Positions 1 through 8,622 of a stretch of DNA of 64,000 bases are shown here, piece by piece. This DNA comes from Weissella koreensis KCTC 3621. Lineage in GTDB: Bacteria; Bacillota; Bacilli; Lactobacillales; Lactobacillaceae. Position numbers and translations under genes: made by a program. The stretch is from assembly GCF_000277645.1 (NCBI RefSeq), contig NZ_AKGG01000016.1:1-64000 (forward strand). Direction: 5' to 3'. The notes beneath the pieces were generated by a model. That model was not told the origin of the DNA, ran no database searches, and was given only the letters and a program-made list of their open reading frames with translations. Numbering within the stretch: the stretch's first letter is position 1; each line of letters begins with the position of its first letter.

Positions 1-291
1 TATTTTTTAATCTTTATCTATATATAAAAGATACACTTTTGATTATATAAAACCTAAATAATTACATTATTTATAACGTTCTTTAATACATAATTTAATA
101 TAAAATAATCGAGACCTGTAACTCATACCGTAAATAATAATTATCTTCCTCTTCAATAAATTTATTCGTACATCTCAAAAAATGTGTACTTATTAACAAG
201 TTAAATTATATGGAAGTATTTAATAAATAACAAATTATTACATTAATATTATTATTCATCCAAAATACTATTTTTTTAATTAATTACTCCC
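1..291. other. AT-rich stretch without a recognisable gene
   Basis: This stretch is dominated by A and T with frequent stops in all frames. I see no coding pattern, no clear terminator and no repeat unit. It ends exactly where homology to hsdS begins (about 292), so it marks the broken edge of the truncated hsdS cassette. The reading frame of that cassette is closed by a stop at 277-279. Confidence 0.6.
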
Positions 292-1506
292 ATAAACGAT
301 TGGGAAGAGCGTAAGTTGTCTGATTTTTCGAAAACAACTTATGGTGGTGGGACACCGAAAACGGCAGTTACAGAATACTGGGACGGAAATATTCCGTGGA
401 TTCAAAGTTCAAATCTCACAGTTGATGATGTTCAAGAGGTAAATTTGGATAAATTTATTACAGATGATGCCATCAAAAATTCTGCCGCAAAACTTATTCC
501 TGCTAATTCAATTGCAATAGTTACTCGAGTTGGTGTAGGTAAGCTAACCCTTATGAAACAAGAATTTGCGACATCACAAGATTTTCTATCATTGAGTGAG
601 TTACATGTTGACGAGCAATTTGGATTGTATTCAATTTATAAGCTACTTCAAAAAGAATTGAACAATATCCAAGGTACATCAATTAAAGGAATGACTAAGG
701 CTGATTTGCTGACAAAGGATATTATGATACCAGTCGAAAAAGATGAGCAAATCAAAATCGGGTCGTTCTTGAAACAACTTGATCATCTCATCACTCTTCA
801 CCAACGCAAGTTAGATCTACTCAAGGAACAGAAAAAAGGCTACTTGCAAAAAATGTTCCCTAAAAATGGGGCCAAAGTTCCTGAATTGCGATTTGCAGGG
901 TTTGCTGACGATTGGGAAGATCGTAAGTTGGGGGAAGTTATAAATTATATAAAAGGTTTTGCTTTTAAATCAAAAGATTATAAGAAAAAAGGAATTAGAA
1001 TTATAAGAGTTTCAGATTTATCAAGCGACAAAATAACAGAAAGTAAAGATTCTATTTTTGTATCGAATAAAGATTTAGATATTTATGAAAAATATAAAAT
1101 AAATCATGAAGAAATTATAATTACTACAGTTGGATCAAAAGCGTATATGAAAGATTCAGCAGTAGGTAGACCAATCATAATAAGAGAAAAAGAAACTTAT
1201 CTACTTAATCAAAATCTAGTTAAAATTACTAGTATAAATAATTACAATAACAATTTTATTTATTATCAATTATTGCAACCAAAATATTCTAATTACATTT
1301 CAACAATAGAACGAGGAAATGCTAATCAAGCTAACATAGCTATAAATGATTTATGGGAATATACTTTGCTTATTCCTAAAATTGAAGAACAAGAAAAAAT
1401 CGGTTCGTTCTTCAAACAACTCGATAACACTATCGCTCTTCATCAACGCCAAATAGACTTACTTAAATTGTCTAAAAAAGGGCTATTACAAAAAATGTTT
1501 GTTTAA
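292..1506 (+). pseudogene. hsdS: 5'-truncated, probably silent hsdS specificity cassette
   Basis: This is type I restriction specificity-subunit sequence with two target-recognition domains. Each domain starts at a DDW..RKL-like box (about 298 and 910). Each is followed by a conserved helix ending in LLQKMF (about 850 and 1490). Compared with the intact hsdS at 2582-3763 it lacks the first ~15 codons (start codon and the first LRFSGF box). Homology begins abruptly at 'NDWEERKL'. The only in-frame starts are TTG or later codons inside the conserved box, with no ribosome binding site. I read it as a donor cassette for recombination with the expressed hsdS. A shortened protein from TTG 316 (396 aa) is possible but unlikely. 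Confidence 0.8.
296..318 (+). repeat. Inverted repeat arm, hsdS switch (left)
   Basis: This 23-bp segment encodes the NDWEERKL box. It matches the reverse complement of 3698-3720 at 20 of 23 positions; only three central bases differ (aag against tac). It sits at the exact 5' edge of the truncated cassette, which is where an inversion crossover with the expressed hsdS would be expected. Confidence 0.6.
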
Positions 1507-1527
1507 CATTATTTTCTTAGATAATTA

Positions 1528-1545
1528 TTACTGTACATGCAGTAA
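1528..1545. promoter_or_regulatory. Small palindrome before the recombinase gene
   Basis: Six-base arms TTACTG and CAGTAA flank a 6-base centre. The palindrome lies between the silent hsdS and the recombinase ribosome binding site. It could be an operator or a recombinase binding site. Nothing in the sequence decides which. Confidence 0.35.
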
Positions 1546-1568
1546 CAATATATCTAGGAGGATTTATT

Positions 1569-2498
1569 ATGAGGAAGAGCAAGAAAACACAACTTTTTTA
1601 TGAGTATTTTGAAGAATGGATTAATCTATATAAGGTTGACGCAGTAAGGCCAGTCACACTGGATAAATATATGATGACATTAAAATGGGTGAGAAGGTTA
1701 GAACCCACGTTAACTTTGGAAAATTTATCCCGTAGAAGCTATCAAGAACTTTTAAACGGTTATGCCATAAGTCATGAAAAACAAACGACACTCGACTTTC
1801 ATCATCAAGTTAAAGGTACTGTTTTGGATGCTGTTGATGAAGGAATAATAAAAACAAATCCAACACGTAAAGTGATAATCAAAGGACGAACTCCTGGAAA
1901 AAAGAAAATAAAATTTCTCAATGAGTATGACAGCCAGCAATTAATTAAACAAATGCAACTAAGTGATACAATCAATTGGGACTGGTTCTTATTACTCATT
2001 CTTAAAACTGGGCTTAGATTCTCAGAAGCACTTGCTCTAACCCCCGCTGATTTTGATTTTAATAAACAAATTTTAACAATTGATAAAACGTGGAACTATA
2101 AGAATACACATGGTAGTTTTCAAAAAACAAAAAATGAATCATCAGTAAGAAAAGTTCGAATTGATTGGCAATTGGCCATGCAATTTTCTCAATTAATTAA
2201 AAATTTGAAGATGAATGAACCAATCTTTGTTGATAAGAACAGAATCTTTAATTCTACTGTCAATAATCATTTAAGAGTTTTATGTGAACAAGCTCAAGTG
2301 CCTGTAATTTCAGTTCATGGTCTTAGACATACTCATGCTTCCTTACTATTATTTGCTAATGTTTCAATTGCAACTGTTGCACAACGTCTTGGCCATTCTA
2401 GTATGACTACAACCCAAGAAACATATCTTCACATCATTAAAGAATTAGAAGCAAAAGACAGTGAAAAGATCATGCAACAAATGGCTAAATTGGTTTAA
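1569..2498 (+). CDS. Tyrosine recombinase/integrase of the hsdS locus
   Basis: This 309-residue protein belongs to the phage-integrase (tyrosine recombinase) family. An N-terminal SAM-like core-binding region spans about residues 8-90. The catalytic domain shows the full set: Arg150 (TGLRFSEAL), Lys188, His250 and Arg253 (HGLRHTHAS), His276 (LGHSS) and the nucleophile Tyr286. An AGGAGG ribosome binding site stands 6-7 bases before the ATG. It sits between two oppositely oriented hsdS sequences, the usual setting of recombinases that invert or exchange hsdS domains. Its substrate is therefore inferred to be the hsdS repeats. A prophage remnant is the alternative, but no other phage gene is present. 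Confidence 0.9.
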   Translation: MRKSKKTQLFYEYFEEWINLYKVDAVRPVTLDKYMMTLKWVRRLEPTLTLENLSRRSYQELLNGYAISHEKQTTLDFHHQVKGTVLDAVDEGIIKTNPTRKVIIKGRTPGKKKIKFLNEYDSQQLIKQMQLSDTINWDWFLLLILKTGLRFSEALALTPADFDFNKQILTIDKTWNYKNTHGSFQKTKNESSVRKVRIDWQLAMQFSQLIKNLKMNEPIFVDKNRIFNSTVNNHLRVLCEQAQVPVISVHGLRHTHASLLLFANVSIATVAQRLGHSSMTTTQETYLHIIKELEAKDSEKIMQQMAKLV

Positions 2499-2518
2499 GA
2501 AATAAATATAAAATAAAT

Positions 2519-2559
2519 AAACGATTGATATATCTTCAAAGACATATCAATCGTTTTTT
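2519..2559. terminator. Bidirectional terminator between recombinase and hsdS
   Basis: A perfect 13-bp stem (2519-2531 with 2544-2556) has a T-run on the plus side and an A/T-rich T-run on the minus side. It separates the convergent recombinase and hsdS genes. Confidence 0.85.
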
Positions 2560-2581
2560 AATTTATTAATATTTTAATACA

Positions 2582-3763
2582 CTAAAGGAACATTTTTTGA
2601 AGCAGTCCTTTTTTCTGTTCTTTGAGCAAGTCTAATTTACGTTGACTAGTAAAGATAAGGTTATCTAGTCCTTTTAGCAAGGAGCCAATTTTATCTTGCT
2701 CCTCCAGCACCGGAACGTCAATTGGCATGTCAAAGAAAGTATCAACGTGAATACGTTTTGCTTTTCGTGATCCGTTAGCGATGTTTCCTTGATACAAATA
2801 GAAGCTCTTACGCATTACCGTATTCATTAAGAATATGCTGTTTAGGTTGGTAACATCAAATGCTGGAGAATCCAATGTGGACTCATATCCATCAAGATTT
2901 TGTGACACAATTCCAAACGCCGCATGAAGAAAATCTAGTTTTCCATACATGAATTGTCCAGATTTTCTAACATAATATTTTGTGGCTTCGCTACCTCCCG
3001 TAATGGTTTCTTTAGGTACAACGCCCTTACCCCAAAGCTTAACAGTCAACTTTTTTGAAATGGCACCGTTAGTTCCTGAGATTCGACTCTCGGTTAGAAA
3101 ATTCCCAATCTTACGCTGTACCCATTCATCATCAAAATTAGCAAATCTTAATTCAGGAGTATTGGATCCATTTTTTGGGAACATCTTCTGTAACAATCCC
3201 GTTTTCTGCTTCTTCAGTAAATCTAATTTACGTTGGTGAAGGGTAATAGCATCGTCTAGTTTTTGAAAGAATGATCCAATTTTAGTTTGCTCTATCAAAG
3301 ATGGGTAAAATGATTTAAAATTTAAAATTTCTTCCTTACTCAAATTTGTTTGACTCACACCATCATCAAATTTTAAAAAGTAACTATTTCTATTCAATAT
3401 ACGTTGAAAAAATAAAGGATTTATATCACTATTTACTTTAAGTGCAGCTATTCGCTGATTTAAAGTATAAATTCCGTCTTCGTTTATAAGAAATGTTTTG
3501 GCAATTGCTCGCCCGTTAGGAACGTCGCTTAATACTATTGCAATTTCATTTTTGTACAGTGGTTCTATATCATTATTGCTGTATTTTTTAATTTTACCAT
3601 TAGTAGAAATGAATTTTGAATTAACTATTATAAATTTCCCTTTATTATCTACATGATTCTCATGAGCTTTTCCATTTCTATAATGTGATATATCCTCCAA
3701 CTTACGCTGTACCCAATCGTCAGAAAAACCGGAAAATCTAAGCTCTGGTACTAATTTACTCAT
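2582..3763 (-). CDS. hsdS: Type I restriction enzyme specificity subunit HsdS (expressed copy)
   Basis: This 393-residue HsdS sets the DNA target of the type I restriction-methylation complex. Two target-recognition domains (about residues 20-150 and 215-345) are each followed by a conserved helical spacer ending LLQKMFP or LLQKMFL. Its ATG lies inside the end of hsdM (8-nt overlap, ATGAGTAA), so translation is coupled. Both TRDs differ completely from those in the truncated cassette at 292-1506, while the conserved boxes and spacer helices are alike. That is the pattern expected if TRDs are exchanged between the two. Confidence 0.93.
   Translation of the reverse strand: MSKLVPELRFSGFSDDWVQRKLEDISHYRNGKAHENHVDNKGKFIIVNSKFISTNGKIKKYSNNDIEPLYKNEIAIVLSDVPNGRAIAKTFLINEDGIYTLNQRIAALKVNSDINPLFFQRILNRNSYFLKFDDGVSQTNLSKEEILNFKSFYPSLIEQTKIGSFFQKLDDAITLHQRKLDLLKKQKTGLLQKMFPKNGSNTPELRFANFDDEWVQRKIGNFLTESRISGTNGAISKKLTVKLWGKGVVPKETITGGSEATKYYVRKSGQFMYGKLDFLHAAFGIVSQNLDGYESTLDSPAFDVTNLNSIFLMNTVMRKSFYLYQGNIANGSRKAKRIHVDTFFDMPIDVPVLEEQDKIGSLLKGLDNLIFTSQRKLDLLKEQKKGLLQKMFL
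3698..3720 (-). repeat. Inverted repeat arm, hsdS switch (right)
   Basis: This encodes the DDWVQRKL box of the expressed hsdS just after its start. It is the inverted partner of 296-318 (20 of 23 bases). A crossover between the arms would flip about 3.4 kb, including the recombinase, and would join the other TRD pair to the start codon and hsdM. Confidence 0.6.
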
Positions 3764-5348
3764 GAGTACCTCCTAATAAATGCTTCATGGCTTGTATGAT
3801 TTCTTTACTATCATCTGTAACCGCTAAATCATTAACCATTGCCAATAATTCACTTTCTTGCTGCTTTATTTCGGCCTGAACTGATTCTAAATCAGCACTA
3901 ACTTGTACTAGATCAACTGGTTCTTCCTCTTCAAATGTATCTACATAACGTGGGATATTTAAGTTAAAATCATTTTCTTTGATTTCATCAAAACTAGCTA
4001 CATGTGCATATTTTTCTACATCTTCACGCTTCATGTAGGTATCTACAATTAAATCAATATCTTCTTGGCGTAGCTTGTTACTGTTTTTTTGTTTTTCAAA
4101 GCCCTTAGATGCATCAATAAATAAGACATCGTCACTAGTCCGGCTCTTTTCTAACACCATAACAATGGTTGGAATTCCTGTATTGGTAAAGATCTTTTCT
4201 GGCAAGCCAATTACTGCTGTAATATTATGGTTTTCTAGTAATTGTTGACGGATTCGTCCTTCTGCTGCTCCACGGAACAAGACTCCATGTGGTAATACGA
4301 TCGCCATGCGACCATCTTGTTTTAGATGATATAATCCATGTTGTAAGAATGCGAAGTCAGCCTTAGACTTAGGAGCTACGCCCTCTTTAAATCGTGGATC
4401 ATCTTCTCGGCCAGTATTATCCCATTTTAATGAATAAGGGGGATTAGCCATGACGGCATCAAACATCCGTGGATTATCCACACCATTAGTTACACCATCT
4501 GGCCAATCTGAACTCAAAGTATCTGCATTATGAATATGAATATCATTATATTCAATTCCATGCATCATTAAATTAATACGACCTAAGTTATAAGTAGTTG
4601 TAATAACTTCTTGTCCATAATATTTAACAGCTCCACGGACATTAGAATTTTCCATATATGAAGCAGTAGTTAATAGTAATGAACCAGAGCCCATCGCTGG
4701 ATCATACAAACTATAATCTGGTTTATTCTCTCGTCCAACAGTTAAAATACGAGCCATAATATCAGAAACTTGGTGTGGTGTATAAAATTCCCCAGCCTTC
4801 GCCCCTGAATTAGCCGCAAACATTCCAATTAAATATTCATAAAGGTCACCCAAAACATCAGTATCTTCGTCTAATTCAATTTGATCAATTAAACTAATCC
4901 AATCCATCAGCGTCTTAGTCCGAGTTTGCGTATTACTACCTAAACGATTAGAAACCAAATCCATATCATCAAAAATCCCATCAAAATTAGCTTTCGCCCC
5001 TTGTTGAATTCCTTGATTAAAATGATTTAGAGCATCAGCAACATTGGTGATATTAAATTGATCAACATTAATAGCATCTTGCCAGTCACTAAACATATCT
5101 CCAGGTTGGATTACATAGCCCAATTTATTTTGCATAAAGCTTGCTGCTTTTTCAGGATTTTGTTTCCAAACGTCCTCCCAAGATTCACCACGTAATTGAT
5201 TATCTAACCATGTTGTCGCCTTCTCAGACAAAAATTTGTAAAACATTAAACCAAAAACATAATTTTTATATTCAGATGGTTCAATCTTTCCACGAGTTTC
5301 ATTCAATGTTTTCCAAATTAAGTTCTTTTTATCAGCCGTTAGTGCCAT
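3756..5348 (-). CDS. hsdM: Type I restriction enzyme methylase subunit HsdM
   Basis: This 530-residue N6-adenine methyltransferase is the modification subunit; it pairs with HsdS, and with HsdR for cleavage. The N-terminal HsdM helical domain spans about 1-140. The AdoMet-binding motif DPAMGSGS is at 216-223 and the catalytic motif NPPY at 302-305. The length is normal. It is the middle gene of hsdR-hsdM-hsdS, 19 nt after hsdR and overlapping hsdS by 8 nt. A weak GGGAA ribosome binding site precedes the ATG. Confidence 0.96.
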   Translation of the reverse strand: MALTADKKNLIWKTLNETRGKIEPSEYKNYVFGLMFYKFLSEKATTWLDNQLRGESWEDVWKQNPEKAASFMQNKLGYVIQPGDMFSDWQDAINVDQFNITNVADALNHFNQGIQQGAKANFDGIFDDMDLVSNRLGSNTQTRTKTLMDWISLIDQIELDEDTDVLGDLYEYLIGMFAANSGAKAGEFYTPHQVSDIMARILTVGRENKPDYSLYDPAMGSGSLLLTTASYMENSNVRGAVKYYGQEVITTTYNLGRINLMMHGIEYNDIHIHNADTLSSDWPDGVTNGVDNPRMFDAVMANPPYSLKWDNTGREDDPRFKEGVAPKSKADFAFLQHGLYHLKQDGRMAIVLPHGVLFRGAAEGRIRQQLLENHNITAVIGLPEKIFTNTGIPTIVMVLEKSRTSDDVLFIDASKGFEKQKNSNKLRQEDIDLIVDTYMKREDVEKYAHVASFDEIKENDFNLNIPRYVDTFEEEEPVDLVQVSADLESVQAEIKQQESELLAMVNDLAVTDDSKEIIQAMKHLLGGTHE

Positions 5349-5367
5349 TATTTATTCCCAATCCTTA

Positions 5368-8349
5368 CTATTTATAATTAATTTCTGCAAAATAATTCAT
5401 TAAGTCTTCTTCAAACTCTGCTGTTTCAAAGAAGCCGATATCAAGTTTATTTTCAATTTCTTGTAACATATTATTCAAATTAGGATTATCAACTAATTCA
5501 ACATTAGGTAAATATAGGCTATAGGCGCCTAAAATATCGTTCCCATTAAAATTATGATCAGCTGCCCATTTATAAATTTTTAGCTCTTGCTTATCATTTC
5601 GAATCCTTTTTCGTACAGATTTTAATCTTTCTGTATCAAAATGATTTTGATACTCACCCTGCTCAATGCCATCCAATACTGTATCAATTTCTTCACGACT
5701 ATTTTGATCTAAAGGTTTGATGTGCTCTTCAACAGCGTTACGATTATCGATGGTAGTGGCATCTATATACTCATTCAATAAATCTACTAACTCATCATAA
5801 TCAATAATTTCTGTCGCAAATGATTGAATCGCAATTTTTATGTTTGTTAAATCAATTCGTTTTTCTGGTGGTAATAATTCATTTACATCATTCATCCTTG
5901 CTTGCAGTGAGCTTAATTCTTCGGAACTTTTAATTCCTAATTGAGCTATAACATCATCTCTTTCAATTACATCCCCAAAATTATAACCTTGTTGAACCAA
6001 TCTTTGGACCTTTGAATTGACGTCAGCAGCGGTGACCGCAAATTCTAATTTATCTTTTTCAGAACGTGGTACCTGTGAAAAATCATTCCCTGCCAATTCT
6101 TGTAACCGATCAATTTTAGGTTGTAAGTCATGAATTTGATCAATCATCTTAGGGGCCAAAATATCATCGTCAAATAATCCCTTTTGATCATCCATACTTG
6201 GTAGTTTATCAACATCAGATAATGTATCATTCCCCCCTTTAGTATAAATGACTAAAGCCCTTTTAACGTTCTCCTCCATCAATGCTCCCTTACGATAAAA
6301 TCGAACTTTCCCATGTGGTTTAGCATTCTTATTAATCGTTCGATTTGTACGTGACATTGCTTGAATTAAGGGACCTTCTGCCATAATTTTATCCATGTAG
6401 ATTATATTCACAAATTTAGAATCAAATCCTGTTAATAGCTGATCCGAAACGATGATCAAATCCAAGCGATCATTATCATTTCCTTGATTATACGGCTTCT
6501 TTCGTGAAATTCTTTTGGTCATATCATTTAAATATGCTCGTTCTGGATCTTTATCTTCTAAGAAATTCCGGGTTCCATAGCGTTCAATATAATCGTGCAT
6601 ACCCTGCTTTAAGGCATATTGAAGGTCTGAGGCTCCTGTACCGTTATCTTCATCACGAGAGTACGTCATCGCTACCCGCAACTCTGGTGCTATCTGTTTG
6701 AACAATCCATAATATGCCGCCACAGCTTGTTTACCTGATACGGCAAGCATCCCCTGAAATTGATTCGGTTTACGAACCCCCATCTCAATGGGACCACTGG
6801 CATTTGCTTGCCAGTTAGCTTTGATATCTTCTACCACGGCTTCACGGAATGGTAAGCTTGTATAAACTGCTTTTTCTAATTCTTGATCTGTCATCTTTGA
6901 TTCAGCATTTTTTTCCACAACAGATTCATAATAAGTTACATCAAATCCTAAGACATTACCATCGCCGATAGCATCTTTAATTGTATATCGATGTAGTCTT
7001 TCCCCAAAAATATCGTAAGTTGAAACATTCTTGGAAGTTTTAACTTCATTTGTATCATCACTATAAAAATTAGGTGTCCCAGTAAAACCAAACCAAGTTG
7101 TTTTCGGTAATGCTTTTTTTATCCGTGTTACTGATTCACCACTAGCTGAACGATGGGCTTCATCCATTAAAATTACCATTCGATTATTTGAGAGAATTCC
7201 CGGGTTAAGTGTTTTAGCTACTTTATCAAGTCCTTGAATCGTTATCAAATAAATGTGTGAAGTTTGATTATGTTTTAAGGCTCGTTTCAACTCATTCCCA
7301 TTCACTACCTTAATTCTATCTTCAAAAGTCTTGTATGCAAAAGATTTAAAATTTTCATATGTTTGATTAACTAGGTCGACCCGATCAACTATAAATAACA
7401 CATCTTGTACCCGCGGCATTGAAGCAAGTAATTGAGCCACTTTAAATGAAGTTACAGTTTTACCAGACCCTGTAGTATGCCAAATATAACCACCCTCTTT
7501 TTCGATCAAATCATTATTACTCATTTCTCGCATTCGATCTAAAATCATCCGCGTTGCTTGAATTTGATAAGATCGCATAACCATTAAGTTGTCATTAGCA
7601 GCATCCGGAATCATGTTAACTGTAACTAATCGATGTAATGCTGGAATTCCCATTACAGAATGCATAAATTCCATCGTATTAGTCACATCTTTACCATTTT
7701 CATCTCGCCATCCAAAAACAAAGTCACGATTGTAAGATTGAATATCTTTTGGACGAGCAAAATAATGGGCTGAGTGTTGTGAGAGAATAAATTGAACTTG
7801 AACGAATGAAAATAATCCGGTATACATTCCGTCCCCATCATATTTTTGAAATTGCTCAAATGCATTCCACTGATTTTGAAGTGACTCATCCTTTTCTTCA
7901 ATATGTGCCACTGGCAATCCATTGATCAATAAGATCACATCGACCCGTCGTTTTGTACTCAAACTGTTTGTCAAATTATTAAATGTAATTTGATTAACTA
8001 CTTCATAACGAGAATGACCACCTGCAACTTCATCCCCATAAAATATCTCCAGTTCAATTTGACTACCATCATCTCGCATCAACGGAATAGTCCCAACGCC
8101 TCCCGCACCAGCAAGCATCAATTGAGCATCATATGGTGTTTTATTCTTCATCAATTCTAATTTTACTTGCTCGAATTCACCATCAGTTAACATGATTCCA
8201 TCTAGTCGCTTTATATTATTTTGATTTAAAATATCTCGCCAATGATCGTAAAGCTTAACATCAGTTACTCCTGAATAGTCAGTTAGATAATCCCATCCTT
8301 CCACTTTTAGTTTTTCGATGATTGCTTTCTCAAATTTATCTTCTGCCAT
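5368..8349 (-). CDS. hsdR: Type I restriction enzyme endonuclease/translocase subunit HsdR
   Basis: This 993-residue subunit cuts and translocates unmethylated DNA. The N-terminal PD-(D/E)xK nuclease shows Asp137 and the IEEK motif at 150-153. The superfamily 2 motor carries Walker A TTGSGKT near 292-298, DEAH near 396-399 and the late motif QAMSRTNRT. The C-terminal helical region should contact HsdM. Here hsdR is first in the operon, so R, M and S probably share one transcript. The frame is intact. Confidence 0.96.
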   Translation of the reverse strand: MAEDKFEKAIIEKLKVEGWDYLTDYSGVTDVKLYDHWRDILNQNNIKRLDGIMLTDGEFEQVKLELMKNKTPYDAQLMLAGAGGVGTIPLMRDDGSQIELEIFYGDEVAGGHSRYEVVNQITFNNLTNSLSTKRRVDVILLINGLPVAHIEEKDESLQNQWNAFEQFQKYDGDGMYTGLFSFVQVQFILSQHSAHYFARPKDIQSYNRDFVFGWRDENGKDVTNTMEFMHSVMGIPALHRLVTVNMIPDAANDNLMVMRSYQIQATRMILDRMREMSNNDLIEKEGGYIWHTTGSGKTVTSFKVAQLLASMPRVQDVLFIVDRVDLVNQTYENFKSFAYKTFEDRIKVVNGNELKRALKHNQTSHIYLITIQGLDKVAKTLNPGILSNNRMVILMDEAHRSASGESVTRIKKALPKTTWFGFTGTPNFYSDDTNEVKTSKNVSTYDIFGERLHRYTIKDAIGDGNVLGFDVTYYESVVEKNAESKMTDQELEKAVYTSLPFREAVVEDIKANWQANASGPIEMGVRKPNQFQGMLAVSGKQAVAAYYGLFKQIAPELRVAMTYSRDEDNGTGASDLQYALKQGMHDYIERYGTRNFLEDKDPERAYLNDMTKRISRKKPYNQGNDNDRLDLIIVSDQLLTGFDSKFVNIIYMDKIMAEGPLIQAMSRTNRTINKNAKPHGKVRFYRKGALMEENVKRALVIYTKGGNDTLSDVDKLPSMDDQKGLFDDDILAPKMIDQIHDLQPKIDRLQELAGNDFSQVPRSEKDKLEFAVTAADVNSKVQRLVQQGYNFGDVIERDDVIAQLGIKSSEELSSLQARMNDVNELLPPEKRIDLTNIKIAIQSFATEIIDYDELVDLLNEYIDATTIDNRNAVEEHIKPLDQNSREEIDTVLDGIEQGEYQNHFDTERLKSVRKRIRNDKQELKIYKWAADHNFNGNDILGAYSLYLPNVELVDNPNLNNMLQEIENKLDIGFFETAEFEEDLMNYFAEINYK

Positions 8350-8546
8350 GCTTTTTATTATCTCTTTCTATGACTATGTTTCATCATTTAAAAGTTATTT
8401 TATCATCTAAAATACTATAATTTAAGTTGATAACATCTTCATATTATAGCATTCCTAACTATTGAGAATAAAATTATATAAAGGGGACAAGCTTTAGACC
8501 GTCCCATAACTACCGAGCATGAGCATATTTTTATATTATTCTTGAA

Positions 8547-8584
8547 ACAAAAAAACTCATTGGGTCAGCTAGTAACCCAATGAG
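8547..8584 (-). terminator. Rho-independent terminator after the DUF6056-like gene
   Basis: A 10-bp stem (CTCATTGGGT paired with ACCCAATGAG) is followed on the minus strand by seven T. It lies 38 bases beyond the stop of the gene ending at 8623. The rest of 8350-8622 shows no gene. Confidence 0.85.
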
Positions 8585-8622
8585 CCTTATACTTAATAAC
8601 TTATTAATAACCGTCAGAATAA

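Noticed and set aside
316..1506. Intact second HsdS starting at TTG 316
   Set aside because: The TTG lies inside the conserved RKL box, has no ribosome binding site, and the normal first 15 codons are missing.
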